64,000 nt of DNA from positions 682,001 to 746,000 of the forward strand of contig NZ_FNKP01000002.1 of assembly GCF_900099835.1 (NCBI RefSeq). The letters are read 5' to 3'. Positions 33,106 through 41,843 of the stretch are shown here, piece after piece; position 1 is the stretch's first letter, and each line of letters starts with the position of its first letter. The notes beneath the pieces were generated by a model. The model searched no databases. It worked only from the letters and a program-made list of their open reading frames with translations, and was not told where the DNA came from. The position numbers and the translations under genes are program-made. The stretch is from Paraburkholderia fungorum. Lineage in GTDB: Bacteria > Pseudomonadota > Gammaproteobacteria > Burkholderiales > Burkholderiaceae.

Positions 33106-34410
33106 ATGACGTCCACGACGAAACGCGCGTTGCTCGGCTGCATCGCCGACGACTTCACCGGCGCGACCGATCTCGCCAATATGCTGGTGCGCGGCGGCAT
33201 GCGCACGGTGCAGACGATCGGCGTACCCGCGTCGAATGAAGCGCTCGAAGCCGATGCGCTGGTGGTCGCGCTGAAGTCGCGCACGATTCCCGCCGCCGAC
33301 GCCATCGCGCAATCGCTCGCCGCGCTCGACTGGTTGCGCGCGCAAGGCTGCCGCCAGTTCTTCTTCAAATACTGCTCGACCTTCGATTCGACCGACGCTG
33401 GCAACATCGGTCAGGTGACCGATGCGCTGCTCGACGCGCTGTCTTCCGATGGCGCGGGTTTCACGATTGCGTGCCCTGCGTTTCCTGAAAACGGCCGCAC
33501 GATTTTCCGGGGCCATCTGTTTGTCGGCGATACGCTGCTCAATGAATCGGGCATGGAAAACCACCCGCTCACGCCGATGCGCGACGCGAATCTCGTGCGC
33601 GTGCTGCAACGTCAGACGCAATCGAAAGTGGGTCTCGTGCGTTACGACGCGGTGGCCAAGGGTGTGCCGGGCGTGCGTGCGGCATTCGACGCGCTCCGCG
33701 AAAACGGCGCGCGCATGGCGATTGCCGACGCGGTGTCCGACGCCGATCTGCACGTGCTAGGCGAAGCCTGCGCCGATCTCACACTGATCACGGGCGGCTC
33801 CGGCATTGCGTTGGGCTTGCCCGCGAATTTCCGTCGCGCGGGATGGTTGAACGAGCAGGCCGATGCCGCGCAGTTGCCGCGTATCGATGGTTTGTCGGTG
33901 GTTCTTGCCGGGAGCGCGTCGAAAGCGACCAACGCACAGGTCGCGGCGTGGCGTGAAACGCGCCCGGCGTTTCGCATCGATCCGCTGGCGGCGGCGCGCG
34001 GTGAAGACGTCGTCGCGCAGGCGCTCGACTTCGCCCAGCCGTATCTCGACCGGTGCGAAGCCGTGCTGATCTACGCGACCGCCACGCCTGACGAAGTCAA
34101 GGCGGTGCAGCGCGAACTCGGTGTCAACGAAGCGGGGCATCTGGTGGAATCGACATTGGCGTCGATTGCGCGCGCTCTGCGCGAGCGCGGCGTGCGCAAG
34201 TTCGTGGTGGCGGGCGGCGAGACTTCGGGTGCGGTCGTGCAGGCGCTCGACGTGCGCACGCTGCGCATCGGCGGCCAGATCGACCCGGGCGTGCCGGCCA
34301 CGGCGACCACCGGCGCCGACCCTCTGGCGCTCGCGCTGAAGTCCGGCAATTTCGGCTCGACCGATTTCTTCGACAAGGCGCTGCGTCATCTGGACGGGGC
34401 CGCGCAATGA
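33106..34410 (+). CDS. otnK: 3-oxo-tetronate kinase
   Basis: A 434-residue DUF1537-family kinase. The N-terminal domain opens LLGCIADDFTGATDLANMLV, with the conserved Asp-Asp-Phe-Thr-Gly-Ala. The C-terminal nucleotide-binding part includes VVAGGETSGAVVQAL and DPGVPATATTGADPLALALK. It phosphorylates 3-dehydro-tetronate (erythronate series) at C4 with ATP. The start lies 15 bp after ltnD; the stop overlaps the next ATG (ATGA). Cytoplasmic. Confidence 0.92.
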   Translation: MTSTTKRALLGCIADDFTGATDLANMLVRGGMRTVQTIGVPASNEALEADALVVALKSRTIPAADAIAQSLAALDWLRAQGCRQFFFKYCSTFDSTDAGNIGQVTDALLDALSSDGAGFTIACPAFPENGRTIFRGHLFVGDTLLNESGMENHPLTPMRDANLVRVLQRQTQSKVGLVRYDAVAKGVPGVRAAFDALRENGARMAIADAVSDADLHVLGEACADLTLITGGSGIALGLPANFRRAGWLNEQADAAQLPRIDGLSVVLAGSASKATNAQVAAWRETRPAFRIDPLAAARGEDVVAQALDFAQPYLDRCEAVLIYATATPDEVKAVQRELGVNEAGHLVESTLASIARALRERGVRKFVVAGGETSGAVVQALDVRTLRIGGQIDPGVPATATTGADPLALALKSGNFGSTDFFDKALRHLDGAAQ

Positions 34411-35069
34411 CCGCGTCGCCCGCACTTCACACGACGAACGAAGCGCGCGTGCGCGAGGAAATCTGCGTGAGCGGCGCGAGTCTGTATCAGCGCGGCTATA
34501 CGGTGGGCACCGCCGGCAACATCAGCGCGCGGCTCGACGACGGCTGGCTGATCACGCCGACCGATGCCTGCCTCGGCCGGCTCGATCCCGCCGAAATCGC
34601 CAAAGTCGATCTGAGCGGCAACGCCGTGTCGGGCGCGAAGCCGTCGAAAACGCTGGCGCTGCATCGCGGCATCTATGCGCGTAACGGCGACGCACGCGGC
34701 GTCGTCCATACGCATTCGACCCATCTGGTCGCGCTGACGCTCGCGGGCGTCTGGAGCGAAACGGATGTGCTGCCGCCGCTCACGCCGTACTACGTGATGA
34801 AAGTGGGACACGTACCGCTGATTCGCTACCGCCGCCCCGGCGATCTGCAAGTGGCTGCCGAGATCGCCGCGCTGGCCGGTTCGGTCCGCGCGGCTTTGCT
34901 CGACCGTCTGGGGCCGGTGGTGTGGGAGCGTTCCGTCGCGCAGGCGTCGTACGCGCTCGAAGAACTGGAGGAGACCGCGCGCTTGTGGCTGATGACGAAT
35001 CCGCGGCCCGCGCCGCTCGATGAAGCCGCGCTCGAAGAGTTGCGTGCGGTGTTCGGCGCGCGCTGGTAG
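34407..35069 (+). CDS. otnC: 3-oxo-tetronate 4-phosphate decarboxylase
   Basis: A 220-residue class II aldolase/adducin-family enzyme. Zinc and substrate motifs: GTAGNISARLDDGWLITPT, KPSKTLALHRGIYA, and the His pair in VVHTHSTHLVALTL. OtnC decarboxylates 3-dehydro-tetronate 4-phosphate to dihydroxyacetone phosphate and CO2. It is translationally coupled to otnK by a four-base overlap. Fuculose-phosphate aldolase relatives look similar, but the operon context is decisive. Confidence 0.9.
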   Translation: MTASPALHTTNEARVREEICVSGASLYQRGYTVGTAGNISARLDDGWLITPTDACLGRLDPAEIAKVDLSGNAVSGAKPSKTLALHRGIYARNGDARGVVHTHSTHLVALTLAGVWSETDVLPPLTPYYVMKVGHVPLIRYRRPGDLQVAAEIAALAGSVRAALLDRLGPVVWERSVAQASYALEELEETARLWLMTNPRPAPLDEAALEELRAVFGARW

Positions 35070-35236
35070 CGCACGCTACGGGACATTCCCGCATGGGCCG
35101 CGCGTGGGTTCGCGTGATTCATGCGGTCGCGCGGTCTTGTAGTTGAGGCCGCCTGAATATTCGACACGCGCCAGAAACGAGCATCGACGGCTCGATCCTC
35201 GGCGCTGAATCAAACTGTTACCTGGGAGTTGTCGCC

Positions 35237-36028
35237 ATGCCCCGTTTTGCCGCCAATCTGACGATGATGTACACCGAGCACGCTTTCCTCGACCGTTTCG
35301 CCGCCGCCGCGCAAGACGGTTTCGAAGCGGTCGAATACCTGTTTCCCTACGATTTTCCGGCCAGCGAAATCAAGGCGCGGCTCGATGCCAATCATCTGAC
35401 GCAGGCGCTGTTCAATGCGCCGCCCGGCGACTGGGCAGGCGGCGAACGCGGAATAGCCGCGCTGCCGGGCCGCGAAGACGAGTTTCAGCGCAGCATCGCT
35501 ACCGCGCTCGACTACGCGCGCGTGCTCGGCAATCGCAAGCTGCATGTGATGGCCGGTCTGATCGGCGCGGATCATTCGCGAGCCGAATGTCGCGACGTGT
35601 ACGTGAAAAATCTCGCGTATGCCGCGAAGGCTGCGCTAGCCGAGAACATCATGGTCGTGATCGAGCCGATCAATACGCGCGACATGCCCGGCTATTTCCT
35701 GAATCGTCAGGACGATGCCCACGCGATTTGCGCGGAAGTCGGCGCACCGAATCTGAAGGTGCAATTCGATTGCTATCACTGCCAGATCGTCGAAGGCGAT
35801 CTCGCGGTGAAACTCAAACGCGATATGGCCGGCATCGGCCACATTCAGATCGCGGGCGTGCCCGAGCGGCACGAACCCGACACCGGCGAATTGAACTACC
35901 CGTATCTGCTGGAATTGATCGACTCGCTGGGTTACGACGGCTACATCGGTTGCGAATACCGACCGCGTGGTGAAACGTCGGCGGGGCTTGGCTGGCTGAA
36001 GCCGTATCTGAAGAACGCCGGGCAATGA
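35237..36028 (+). CDS. otnI: 2-oxo-tetronate isomerase
   Basis: A 263-residue hydroxypyruvate-isomerase-like TIM barrel. [18 protein letters not shown] at the start, metal-site Glu in [26 protein letters not shown] and the final IGCEYRP are characteristic. OtnI moves the keto group from C2 to C3, linking both dehydrogenases to OtnK. It is 167 bp after otnC with a GGGAG site, so still likely in the same transcript. Confidence 0.9.
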   Translation: MPRFAANLTMMYTEHAFLDRFAAAAQDGFEAVEYLFPYDFPASEIKARLDANHLTQALFNAPPGDWAGGERGIAALPGREDEFQRSIATALDYARVLGNRKLHVMAGLIGADHSRAECRDVYVKNLAYAAKAALAENIMVVIEPINTRDMPGYFLNRQDDAHAICAEVGAPNLKVQFDCYHCQIVEGDLAVKLKRDMAGIGHIQIAGVPERHEPDTGELNYPYLLELIDSLGYDGYIGCEYRPRGETSAGLGWLKPYLKNAGQ

Positions 36029-36071
36029 ACTGCGAATTCACCTGATTCACGATCTCGATGGAAAGCCAATC

Positions 36072-37052
36072 ATGAAAGTTCTGATTACCGGCGGCGCGGG
36101 TTTTCTCGGTCAGCGCCTCGCCCGTGAACTGCTCGCGCGCGGTTCGCTGAACGACGCGCAAGGCAAACCGCAAGCGATTACCGAACTGCTTCTGCTCGAC
36201 GTGGTTCATGCCGCCGATTCCGGCGACAGCCGCGTGCGAAGCGAAGTGGGCGATATCGCCGAACGCAGCGTGCTGGAACACGCAATCGACGGGAACACCG
36301 AAGCGATCTTCCATCTCGCGGCGATCGTGAGCGGCCAGGCGGAAGCGGATTTCGATCTCGGCATGCGCATCAATCTCGACGCGTCGCGCCTGCTGCTCGA
36401 AACGTGCCGGCAACGCGGGCATCGGCCGCGCGTGGTGTTCACGAGTTCGGTCGCGGTTTATGGCGGCGATCTGCCGGATGTCGTGCAAAACGATACGGCG
36501 CTGAATCCGCAATCGTCGTATGGCGCGCAGAAGGCGATCGCGGAATTGCTGCTCAACGATTACACGCGACGCGGTTTTGTCGACGGCCGCGTGCTGCGCT
36601 TGCCGACCATCAGCGTGCGTCCGGGGCGGCCGAATGCGGCGGCGTCGTCGTTTGCGAGCGGGATTATTCGCGAGCCGCTGAATGGCGAGGCGGCGGTGTG
36701 TCCGGTGGCGGGATCGACGCGGCTGTGGCTGCTGTCGCCGCGCCAGGCGATCGCAAGCCTGATCGCCGGGCTCGAACTCGATGCGGCGGCGCTCGGTCAG
36801 CAGCGCGTGCTGAACCTGCCGGGGATTTCGGTGAGTGTCGACGACATGGTCGCGGCGCTGCGCGAAGTGGCGGGCGACGAGGTCGCGAACCGGATCGTGT
36901 GGGAGCCTGATACGCGCGTGGAGAAGATCGTCGGCAGCTGGCCGGGACGGTGGGATACGTCGCGCGCCGAGCGGCTGGGCCTGAGCGGCGAGCGGAGTTT
37001 CGCTGACGTGATCCGCAGCTATATCGCTGACGAGGGGATCCAGGTTCGGTGA
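36072..37052 (+). CDS. denD: D-erythronate dehydrogenase
   Basis: A 326-residue extended short-chain dehydrogenase of the NAD-dependent epimerase family. It has the nucleotide motif GGAGFLGQRLARELL, Ser in VVFTSSVAVYGG and YGAQKAIAELLL with the catalytic Tyr/Lys. In this gene set it corresponds to DenD, which oxidises D-erythronate to 2-dehydro-D-erythronate. Its presence with ltnD means one cluster serves two C4 acids. Last gene of the cluster. Confidence 0.88.
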   Translation: MKVLITGGAGFLGQRLARELLARGSLNDAQGKPQAITELLLLDVVHAADSGDSRVRSEVGDIAERSVLEHAIDGNTEAIFHLAAIVSGQAEADFDLGMRINLDASRLLLETCRQRGHRPRVVFTSSVAVYGGDLPDVVQNDTALNPQSSYGAQKAIAELLLNDYTRRGFVDGRVLRLPTISVRPGRPNAAASSFASGIIREPLNGEAAVCPVAGSTRLWLLSPRQAIASLIAGLELDAAALGQQRVLNLPGISVSVDDMVAALREVAGDEVANRIVWEPDTRVEKIVGSWPGRWDTSRAERLGLSGERSFADVIRSYIADEGIQVR

Positions 37053-37207
37053 GAGGCCGGGCTTGCGGAACATGAAACTTCTCCGCAAGCCTTTCCCGCA
37101 ACGCAACGCCACGACGGCATCGGCCACTCTGCGCCAAATCCCCGCGTGACCACTCAGAACCCGCCCCCGCCGTCTGCACGTATTCCCTAATGCCAACCGG
37201 TCCACGC

Positions 37208-37237
37208 TTGACATGGTTTCGCGCACGCGCCTATTAT
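37208..37237 (+). promoter_or_regulatory. Sigma-70 promoter upstream of pcaF
   Basis: TTGACA (37208-37213) and TATTAT (37232-37237) with an 18-bp spacer, start predicted near 37244. This leaves a leader of about 230 nt before pcaF. Perfect -35 element. Confidence 0.6.
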
Positions 37238-37248
37238 CGAGGCTCATT

Positions 37249-37263
37249 GTTCGATATATGACC
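37249..37263 (+). promoter_or_regulatory. PcaR-box-like site just past the pcaF start point
   Basis: GTTCGATATATGACC lies directly after the predicted transcript start. Its first eight bases equal the start of the PcaR site as I recall it from Pseudomonas putida (GTTCGATA). A PcaR-type gene lies 6 kb away in the window. Suggestive, not proven. Confidence 0.4.
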
Positions 37264-37474
37264 GTACGTTCGCGTAAAGAACAAATGGCCTGAATCTCGA
37301 GCCCAAGGTTTACCATCCTGCGCTAAGCTGATCCGACGTGAAGGCTGCCGTGCCGCCACCTGTCCGTGGGCGTGGCCGGCCCGATGCCACCGCGCATCCA
37401 GCCCGCGTCATCGCGTGACTACCGATTCACCGGCCACGGCGCAGCGCACGCAGCACATCAACTGGAGACATCAC

Positions 37475-38677
37475 ATGACCGAAGCATTCCTGTGCGACGC
37501 GATTCGCACCCCCATTGGCCGCTATGCGGGTTCGCTGTCGTCGGTGCGTGCCGACGATCTGGGCGCCGTGCCGCTCAAGGCGCTGATGGAGCGCAACAAG
37601 GACGTCGACTGGAGCGCGATCGACGACGTGATCTACGGCTGCGCGAACCAGGCCGGTGACGACAACCGCAACGTCGCGCGCATGTCGCTGCTGCTGGCGG
37701 GCTTGCCGCTAGACGTGCCGGGCTCGACGGTCAACCGCCTGTGCGGTTCGGGCATGGACGCAGTCGGCATCGCGGCGCGCGCGATCAAATCGGGCGAAGC
37801 CGCGTTGATGGTGGCGGGCGGTGTCGAAAGCATGAGCCGTGCGCCGTTCGTGATGCCCAAGGCAGGCAGCGCGTTTTCGCGCCAGGCCGAGATTTACGAC
37901 ACGACGATCGGCTGGCGCTTCGTCAACCCGCTGATGAAAAAGCTCTACGGCGTCGACTCGATGCCGGAAACCGGCGAAAACGTCGCCACCGACTACAACA
38001 TCAGCCGCGCTGATCAGGACGCGTTCGCACTGCGCAGCCAGCAGAAAGCAGCTCGCGCGCAACGCGACGGCACGCTCGCGCAGGAAATCGTCGGCGTGAC
38101 GATTGCGCAGAAGAAAGGCGATCCGGTTACGGTGCTGCAGGACGAGCATCCGCGTGAAACCAGTCTCGAAACGCTCGCCAAGCTGAAGGGCGTCGTGCGT
38201 CCGGACGGCACGGTCACGGCGGGCAATGCATCGGGCGTGAACGACGGCGCAGCGGCTCTGCTGCTCGCCAACGAAGCCACCGCGAAGCGCTTCGGCCTCA
38301 CGCCGCGCGCTCGCGTGCTGGGTATCGCCACGGCCGGCGTCGCGCCGCGCGTGATGGGCATCGGCCCGGCGCCGGCTACGCAAAAGCTGCTGGCGCGTCT
38401 GGGTATGACCATCGACCAATTCGACGTGATCGAACTGAACGAGGCGTTCGCGTCGCAAGGTATTGCGGTGTTGCGCGCGCTGGGCGTGGCCGACGACGAC
38501 GCTCGCGTGAACCCGAACGGCGGCGCGATTGCACTCGGCCATCCGCTCGGCATGAGCGGCGCGCGCCTGGTGACGACCGCGATGTATCAACTGCAGCGCG
38601 CGCAAGGTCGCTTTGCGCTGTGCACGATGTGTATCGGCGTCGGTCAGGGCATCGCAATCGCAATCGAACGCGTTTGA
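37475..38677 (+). CDS. pcaF: 3-oxoadipyl-CoA thiolase
   Basis: A 400-residue thiolase. Active-site Cys in VNRLCGSGMDAVG (about residue 90), His in GGAIALGHPLGMSGAR and second Cys in CTMCIGVGQGIA. The pattern AFLCDAIRTPIGRYAGSLSS at the start and the length fit PcaF/PaaJ, which splits 3-oxoadipyl-CoA to succinyl-CoA and acetyl-CoA at the end of aromatic degradation. ATG 37475 is preceded by CTGGAGA. No pcaIJ neighbours, so the gene stands alone with its own promoter and terminator. Acetoacetyl-CoA thiolase is the alternative, less likely by the sequence around MPETGENVA. Confidence 0.86.
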   Translation: MTEAFLCDAIRTPIGRYAGSLSSVRADDLGAVPLKALMERNKDVDWSAIDDVIYGCANQAGDDNRNVARMSLLLAGLPLDVPGSTVNRLCGSGMDAVGIAARAIKSGEAALMVAGGVESMSRAPFVMPKAGSAFSRQAEIYDTTIGWRFVNPLMKKLYGVDSMPETGENVATDYNISRADQDAFALRSQQKAARAQRDGTLAQEIVGVTIAQKKGDPVTVLQDEHPRETSLETLAKLKGVVRPDGTVTAGNASGVNDGAAALLLANEATAKRFGLTPRARVLGIATAGVAPRVMGIGPAPATQKLLARLGMTIDQFDVIELNEAFASQGIAVLRALGVADDDARVNPNGGAIALGHPLGMSGARLVTTAMYQLQRAQGRFALCTMCIGVGQGIAIAIERV

Positions 38678-38729
38678 TGCTTTAGCCTGATCTGGAACCG
38701 ACGCGCCATGTCCGGCGCTTCAAAACGAA

Positions 38730-38764
38730 CAGCCCCAGCGCGAAAGCGCTGGGGCTGTTTTGTT
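38730..38764 (+). terminator. Intrinsic terminator after pcaF
   Basis: CAGCCCCAGCGC (38730-38741), GAAA tetraloop, complement at 38746-38757, then a T-rich tract. Strong and correctly placed 50 bp after the stop. Confidence 0.88.
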
Positions 38765-38868
38765 TGTGGCGTTCGGATCATTCGGAGTGAGGCGTTGTGC
38801 GAGCCGGGTACGCGATTTGCGATTGGGGATCGGGACGATGCTCGAACCACTTCTCAAGGAGAGCGCAG

Positions 38869-39453
38869 ATGAAGGCAGCGATGACAGCGGCAACGGCAGC
38901 GTTGATGATCGCGGCATTCGCCGCCGCTCAGCCTGCCTGCGCGCAAGACTCAATGGCGAGCACCGCCCAGGCCGTGATCGACGCGGCCGAGCCGGTGCAT
39001 CTGAACGCAGAGATTGCCGCTATCGATCCTGGCAGCCGGACACTCACGCTCAAGGGCCCTGACGGTAACGCCTTGGTCGTGCTGGTGAGTCAGCAGCTTG
39101 CCGGTTTCGATCAACTGAAAGTGGGAGACCGGGTCGACGTGCTCTACAGGAACGCGCTGCTCGTGAATGCCGAGAAAGTCGCCGGCGCGGATAAGGACAT
39201 TCGCAAACGCGTCGACAAGCGGGTGACGACGCCGACCCCGGACGGTTTTGAATCGGCGGGACAGACCGAGGTGCTGGCGACGGTGCAGAAGATCGATCGC
39301 AAGAAACGCCTCGTGACGTTGCGCGGCGTGTCGCAGACACGGACGTTCGAAGCGGGTCCGGCGGTCGATCTGTCAACGGTGAAGGTGGGCGATACGATTC
39401 ACGCGGTGTTCGTATCGGCGGCGGCAGTGCAGGTCACGCCCGCCGCGCAGTGA
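38869..39453 (+). CDS. Secreted beta-rich hypothetical protein
   Basis: A 194-residue periplasmic protein with a clear signal peptide (MKAAMTAATAALMIAAFAAA, cleavage near ACAQ). The mature part holds two similar OB-like modules, the first around IAAIDPGSRTLTLKGPDGNA and the second around VQKIDRKKRLVTLRGVSQTR, as in DUF5666-type proteins. The AAGGAGAG site supports the start. Possible metal- or ligand-binding envelope protein; function unknown. Confidence 0.75.
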   Translation: MKAAMTAATAALMIAAFAAAQPACAQDSMASTAQAVIDAAEPVHLNAEIAAIDPGSRTLTLKGPDGNALVVLVSQQLAGFDQLKVGDRVDVLYRNALLVNAEKVAGADKDIRKRVDKRVTTPTPDGFESAGQTEVLATVQKIDRKKRLVTLRGVSQTRTFEAGPAVDLSTVKVGDTIHAVFVSAAAVQVTPAAQ

Positions 39454-39493
39454 ACCTTGCGCACGCGGGCGGCGGTACTTGCGAGCATTGTCG

Positions 39494-39874
39494 TCAACGC
39501 GGCGACGGCGCACCCAGTCCGAGCCCGGCGAGCCGCCCGAGCCAGCGTCCGATCAACCCGCGTCGCACGGGCAATATGCTGGTCAACGTGACGCGCGCCG
39601 CATGTGCGCCATCGGTGCTGAGCCACACACGTTCGCCGCGATGCAGCCGGATTTCCGCGCCCGGCGTAAGCCAGTGATCGTAAGGGGAGCTGATGCGGGT
39701 CAGCCAGATGCGCGCACCCTGAACCGCGAGCGTGCTGTCCGCTTCGATACGCCACGTGAGCGTCGCGCCTGGGATCACAGAAAAATGCACGACGATTGTC
39801 GGCTGACGCTCGTCCGGTTGATACGCCGTCAGACTCGAGTCGTCATCCATGCATTGCGGGCTTGCCTGATCCAT
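39494..39874 (-). CDS. DUF2917 family protein
   Basis: 126 residues matching the DUF2917 pattern common in beta-proteobacteria: VVHFSVIPGATLTWRIEADS, VWLTR-like segment ARIWLTRISSPYDHWLTPG and LHRGERVWLSTDGAHAARV. Predicted cupin-like beta fold. ATG 39874 follows GGAGAG; a longer frame to 39925 is not supported. Function unknown. It is convergent with the secreted protein gene. Confidence 0.78.
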   Translation of the reverse strand: MDQASPQCMDDDSSLTAYQPDERQPTIVVHFSVIPGATLTWRIEADSTLAVQGARIWLTRISSPYDHWLTPGAEIRLHRGERVWLSTDGAHAARVTLTSILPVRRGLIGRWLGRLAGLGLGAPSPR

Positions 39875-39925
39875 CTTTTGCTCTCCGTCATCGAGCCGGC
39901 TGGCGGAGGAGGCACCCCAAAACAA

Positions 39926-39954
39926 AAGGCCCCTTCCGTTACCGGCGGGGCCTT
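39926..39954. terminator. Inverted repeat with flanking A/T tract
   Basis: AAGGCCCC (39926-39933) and GGGGCCTT (39947-39954) around a 13-base loop, with an A-rich flank on the left that would read as a U-run leftward. No leftward gene immediately upstream is known, so its role is unclear. The rest of 39955-40181 shows nothing recognisable. Confidence 0.4.
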
Positions 39955-40181
39955 GGGGGTCTTGTTTGCAGATTCAGACTGCTAACGCGCACATGCTCCC
40001 AATGGCCAGCCGATTATGGCTCGCGTTGGGTGATTAATCGCTTTGGCGATGGAGGTGTGCGTCAACATGAAATCGAGTGTGCCGTTTTGCCGCTTGGGCT
40101 GTCAATAAAAATGTGTCAATTCATGCCTGTTGATACACGTGCATCTGAAATGGACCCGCAATTATTCAGGAGGAATAGCAG

Positions 40182-40553
40182 ATGAATCCCGACCATTCTC
40201 CGTGCATCAAACGATGTCTTCGAACGATGCTGTTCACGCTCGCCGCGTTGAGTTCGGCGTCGACATTTGCCGCGAGTTTCGATTGCGCACACGCACGTTT
40301 GCCGGATGAAAAAGCAGTCTGCGCATCGCGGCAACTGAGCGAACTGGATGTCGAGATGTCTGTCCGCTATCAGATGCTGACGGGGCTGGTCGCGATGGGC
40401 ACACGCGGCGACATGCAGGACCAGCAACAGACGTGGCTGAAGTCGAGGCACGCGTGCGGCGAAAGCAAGTCGTGTCTGCTCGACCTTTACCGTCAGCGGA
40501 TTGCGAAGCTGAAAGAGCAGTATGCGCAGCTCGCGAGGCGCGGGCCGTTCTGA
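40182..40553 (+). CDS. LprI-like (DUF1311) secreted protein
   Basis: 123 residues: signal peptide (MLFTLAALSSASTFAA), then a Cys-containing helical domain of the lysozyme-inhibitor LprI family (FDCAHARLPDEKAVCAS, QQQTWLKSRHACG, SCLLDLYRQRIAKLK). Four Cys probably form two disulfides in the periplasm. AGGAGG-like site before the ATG. Members have been linked to lysozyme inhibition in some species; here this is family-based inference. Confidence 0.82.
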   Translation: MNPDHSPCIKRCLRTMLFTLAALSSASTFAASFDCAHARLPDEKAVCASRQLSELDVEMSVRYQMLTGLVAMGTRGDMQDQQQTWLKSRHACGESKSCLLDLYRQRIAKLKEQYAQLARRGPF

Positions 40554-40788
40554 GTTGGAGAGTCGATCTGCAACGTCGCGCGCAAACGCCGGTTCCGCGC
40601 GCGGCAATCTATGTCGAAATATGTCGCCGCACTTTTAAATCGTCCGCAAAGCCTTGTCGCGCGGGCCTTCACCGTGGTGAAACAGCGCGACATATCTTCG
40701 CTGATGATTTACCGGATGCGTCCTTCTATAGTCCGTTCGTCGCCACGCAGCAGTGACGCAAGTGGCCCGAATCCTCGAAGGACATCCC

Positions 40789-41832
40789 GTGAAAAACCGT
40801 TCATTCTTCATCCCGGCCAACGCCGCTTGCCTCGCTTCATCGACGACTCTTTCCGCCACGCGAGGCGGCGCGCTCCGCAAGCTCGTATTGAGCGCAACCG
40901 TCGCGGTGCTCGCGTTCAGCAGCGCGTCGGCTTTCGCGTGGTCGCAGCACGGCACCGCGTACACGTCGCGCGGCACCTATAGCGGCGCGCACTTTGGCTC
41001 CTGCGGCGGCGGTAGCTGTTCGCATGCAGGCGGCGTGGCCGGCCCCTACGGCGGCTTCGCGAGCAATACCGGCACGGTGACGCGCAATGCACCGGGCCAG
41101 TTCTCGAATTCAGGCACGGCGACAGGGCGCTACGGCAATTCGGTCCAGCACTCCGGCGACACGAATTGCGCTGGCGGCACCTGCGCGCATACCGGCTCGA
41201 TGACCGGCCCCGACGGCAAAACCGCCACGACTTCCGGCGATGTGACGAGAACCGCGCCGGGTCAATATTCGTCGTCGGGATCGGTGACGGGGTCGAACGG
41301 CAACACGGTCAACCACTCGGCATCGACGAACTGCGCCGGCTCTACCTGCTCGCGATCGGGCACCGTGACGGGTTCGGAGGGCGGCACGGTCGACCATTCC
41401 GGCTCCGCCACTCGGGTTGCGCCGGGCGTCGTGACGACATCGACGAGTATCACCGGCACGCACAGCAATACGGTGACGACGAGTGGAACCGTAGTGACCG
41501 GGGGTGTCGTCGCGACGGGCGGGACGACGGTCGTCGTGGCAGCGAAGCCGGTGGTCGTGCCGCCACCGGTGGTTTATGCGCCGCCGCCGGTGGTCGTGCC
41601 GCCTCCGGTGGTTTATGTTCCGCCGAAGCCGGTCGTGGTCGCGCCTCCGGTGGTCTACGTTCCGCCGAAGCCGGTTGTGGTCACGCCGCCGGTTGTCTAT
41701 GCACCGCCGCCGCCCCCGCCGGCCGTGTATGTCGCGCCGCGCGCGGTGTATGTGGCCCCGGCGCCGCGTCCGGTGGTGTGGGTGCCGGGGCACTGGATCG
41801 GACGTGTGTGGGTGCCGGCGCATTGGGCGTGA
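40789..41832 (+). CDS. Secreted Gly/Ser/Thr repeat protein with Pro-Val tail
   Basis: 347 residues from GTG 40789 (AAGGA site upstream). Signal peptide around KLVLSATVAVLAFSSASAFA. Residues 71-235 are three 55-residue repeats, each starting with a CxxxxC pair (SCGGGSC, NCAGGTC, NCAGSTC) and sharing VTRxAPGQ and TGxxGNxV blocks. A Pro/Val-rich stalk follows (about 245-325, PPPVVYVPPKPVVV type). The C-terminus WVPGHWIGRVWVPAHW is a YXWXXGXW-like motif found in surface proteins. Likely exported to the cell surface or outer membrane. Function unknown. Confidence 0.75.
   Translation: MKNRSFFIPANAACLASSTTLSATRGGALRKLVLSATVAVLAFSSASAFAWSQHGTAYTSRGTYSGAHFGSCGGGSCSHAGGVAGPYGGFASNTGTVTRNAPGQFSNSGTATGRYGNSVQHSGDTNCAGGTCAHTGSMTGPDGKTATTSGDVTRTAPGQYSSSGSVTGSNGNTVNHSASTNCAGSTCSRSGTVTGSEGGTVDHSGSATRVAPGVVTTSTSITGTHSNTVTTSGTVVTGGVVATGGTTVVVAAKPVVVPPPVVYAPPPVVVPPPVVYVPPKPVVVAPPVVYVPPKPVVVTPPVVYAPPPPPPAVYVAPRAVYVAPAPRPVVWVPGHWIGRVWVPAHWA
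40999..41493 (+). repeat. Three 165-bp in-frame repeats
   Basis: Encodes the three 55-residue units of the secreted protein (40999-41163, 41164-41328, 41329-41493). The first two are closest; the third has lost the Gly-Gln after APG and has more Thr. Suggests internal duplication. Confidence 0.75.
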
Positions 41833-41843
41833 AGGACGCAGTC

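Noticed and set aside
32257..33753. Leftward 498-codon frame across ltnD and otnK
   Set aside because: Same antisense artefact, rich in Arg and His without domain signals.
35814..37316. Leftward 500-codon frame across otnI and denD
   Set aside because: Arg-rich antisense shadow; both rightward genes have clear family motifs.
40619..40695. Inverted repeat ATATGTCGC/GCGACATAT upstream of the repeat-protein gene
   Set aside because: Arms are 59 bp apart; too far for a simple operator and no supporting evidence.
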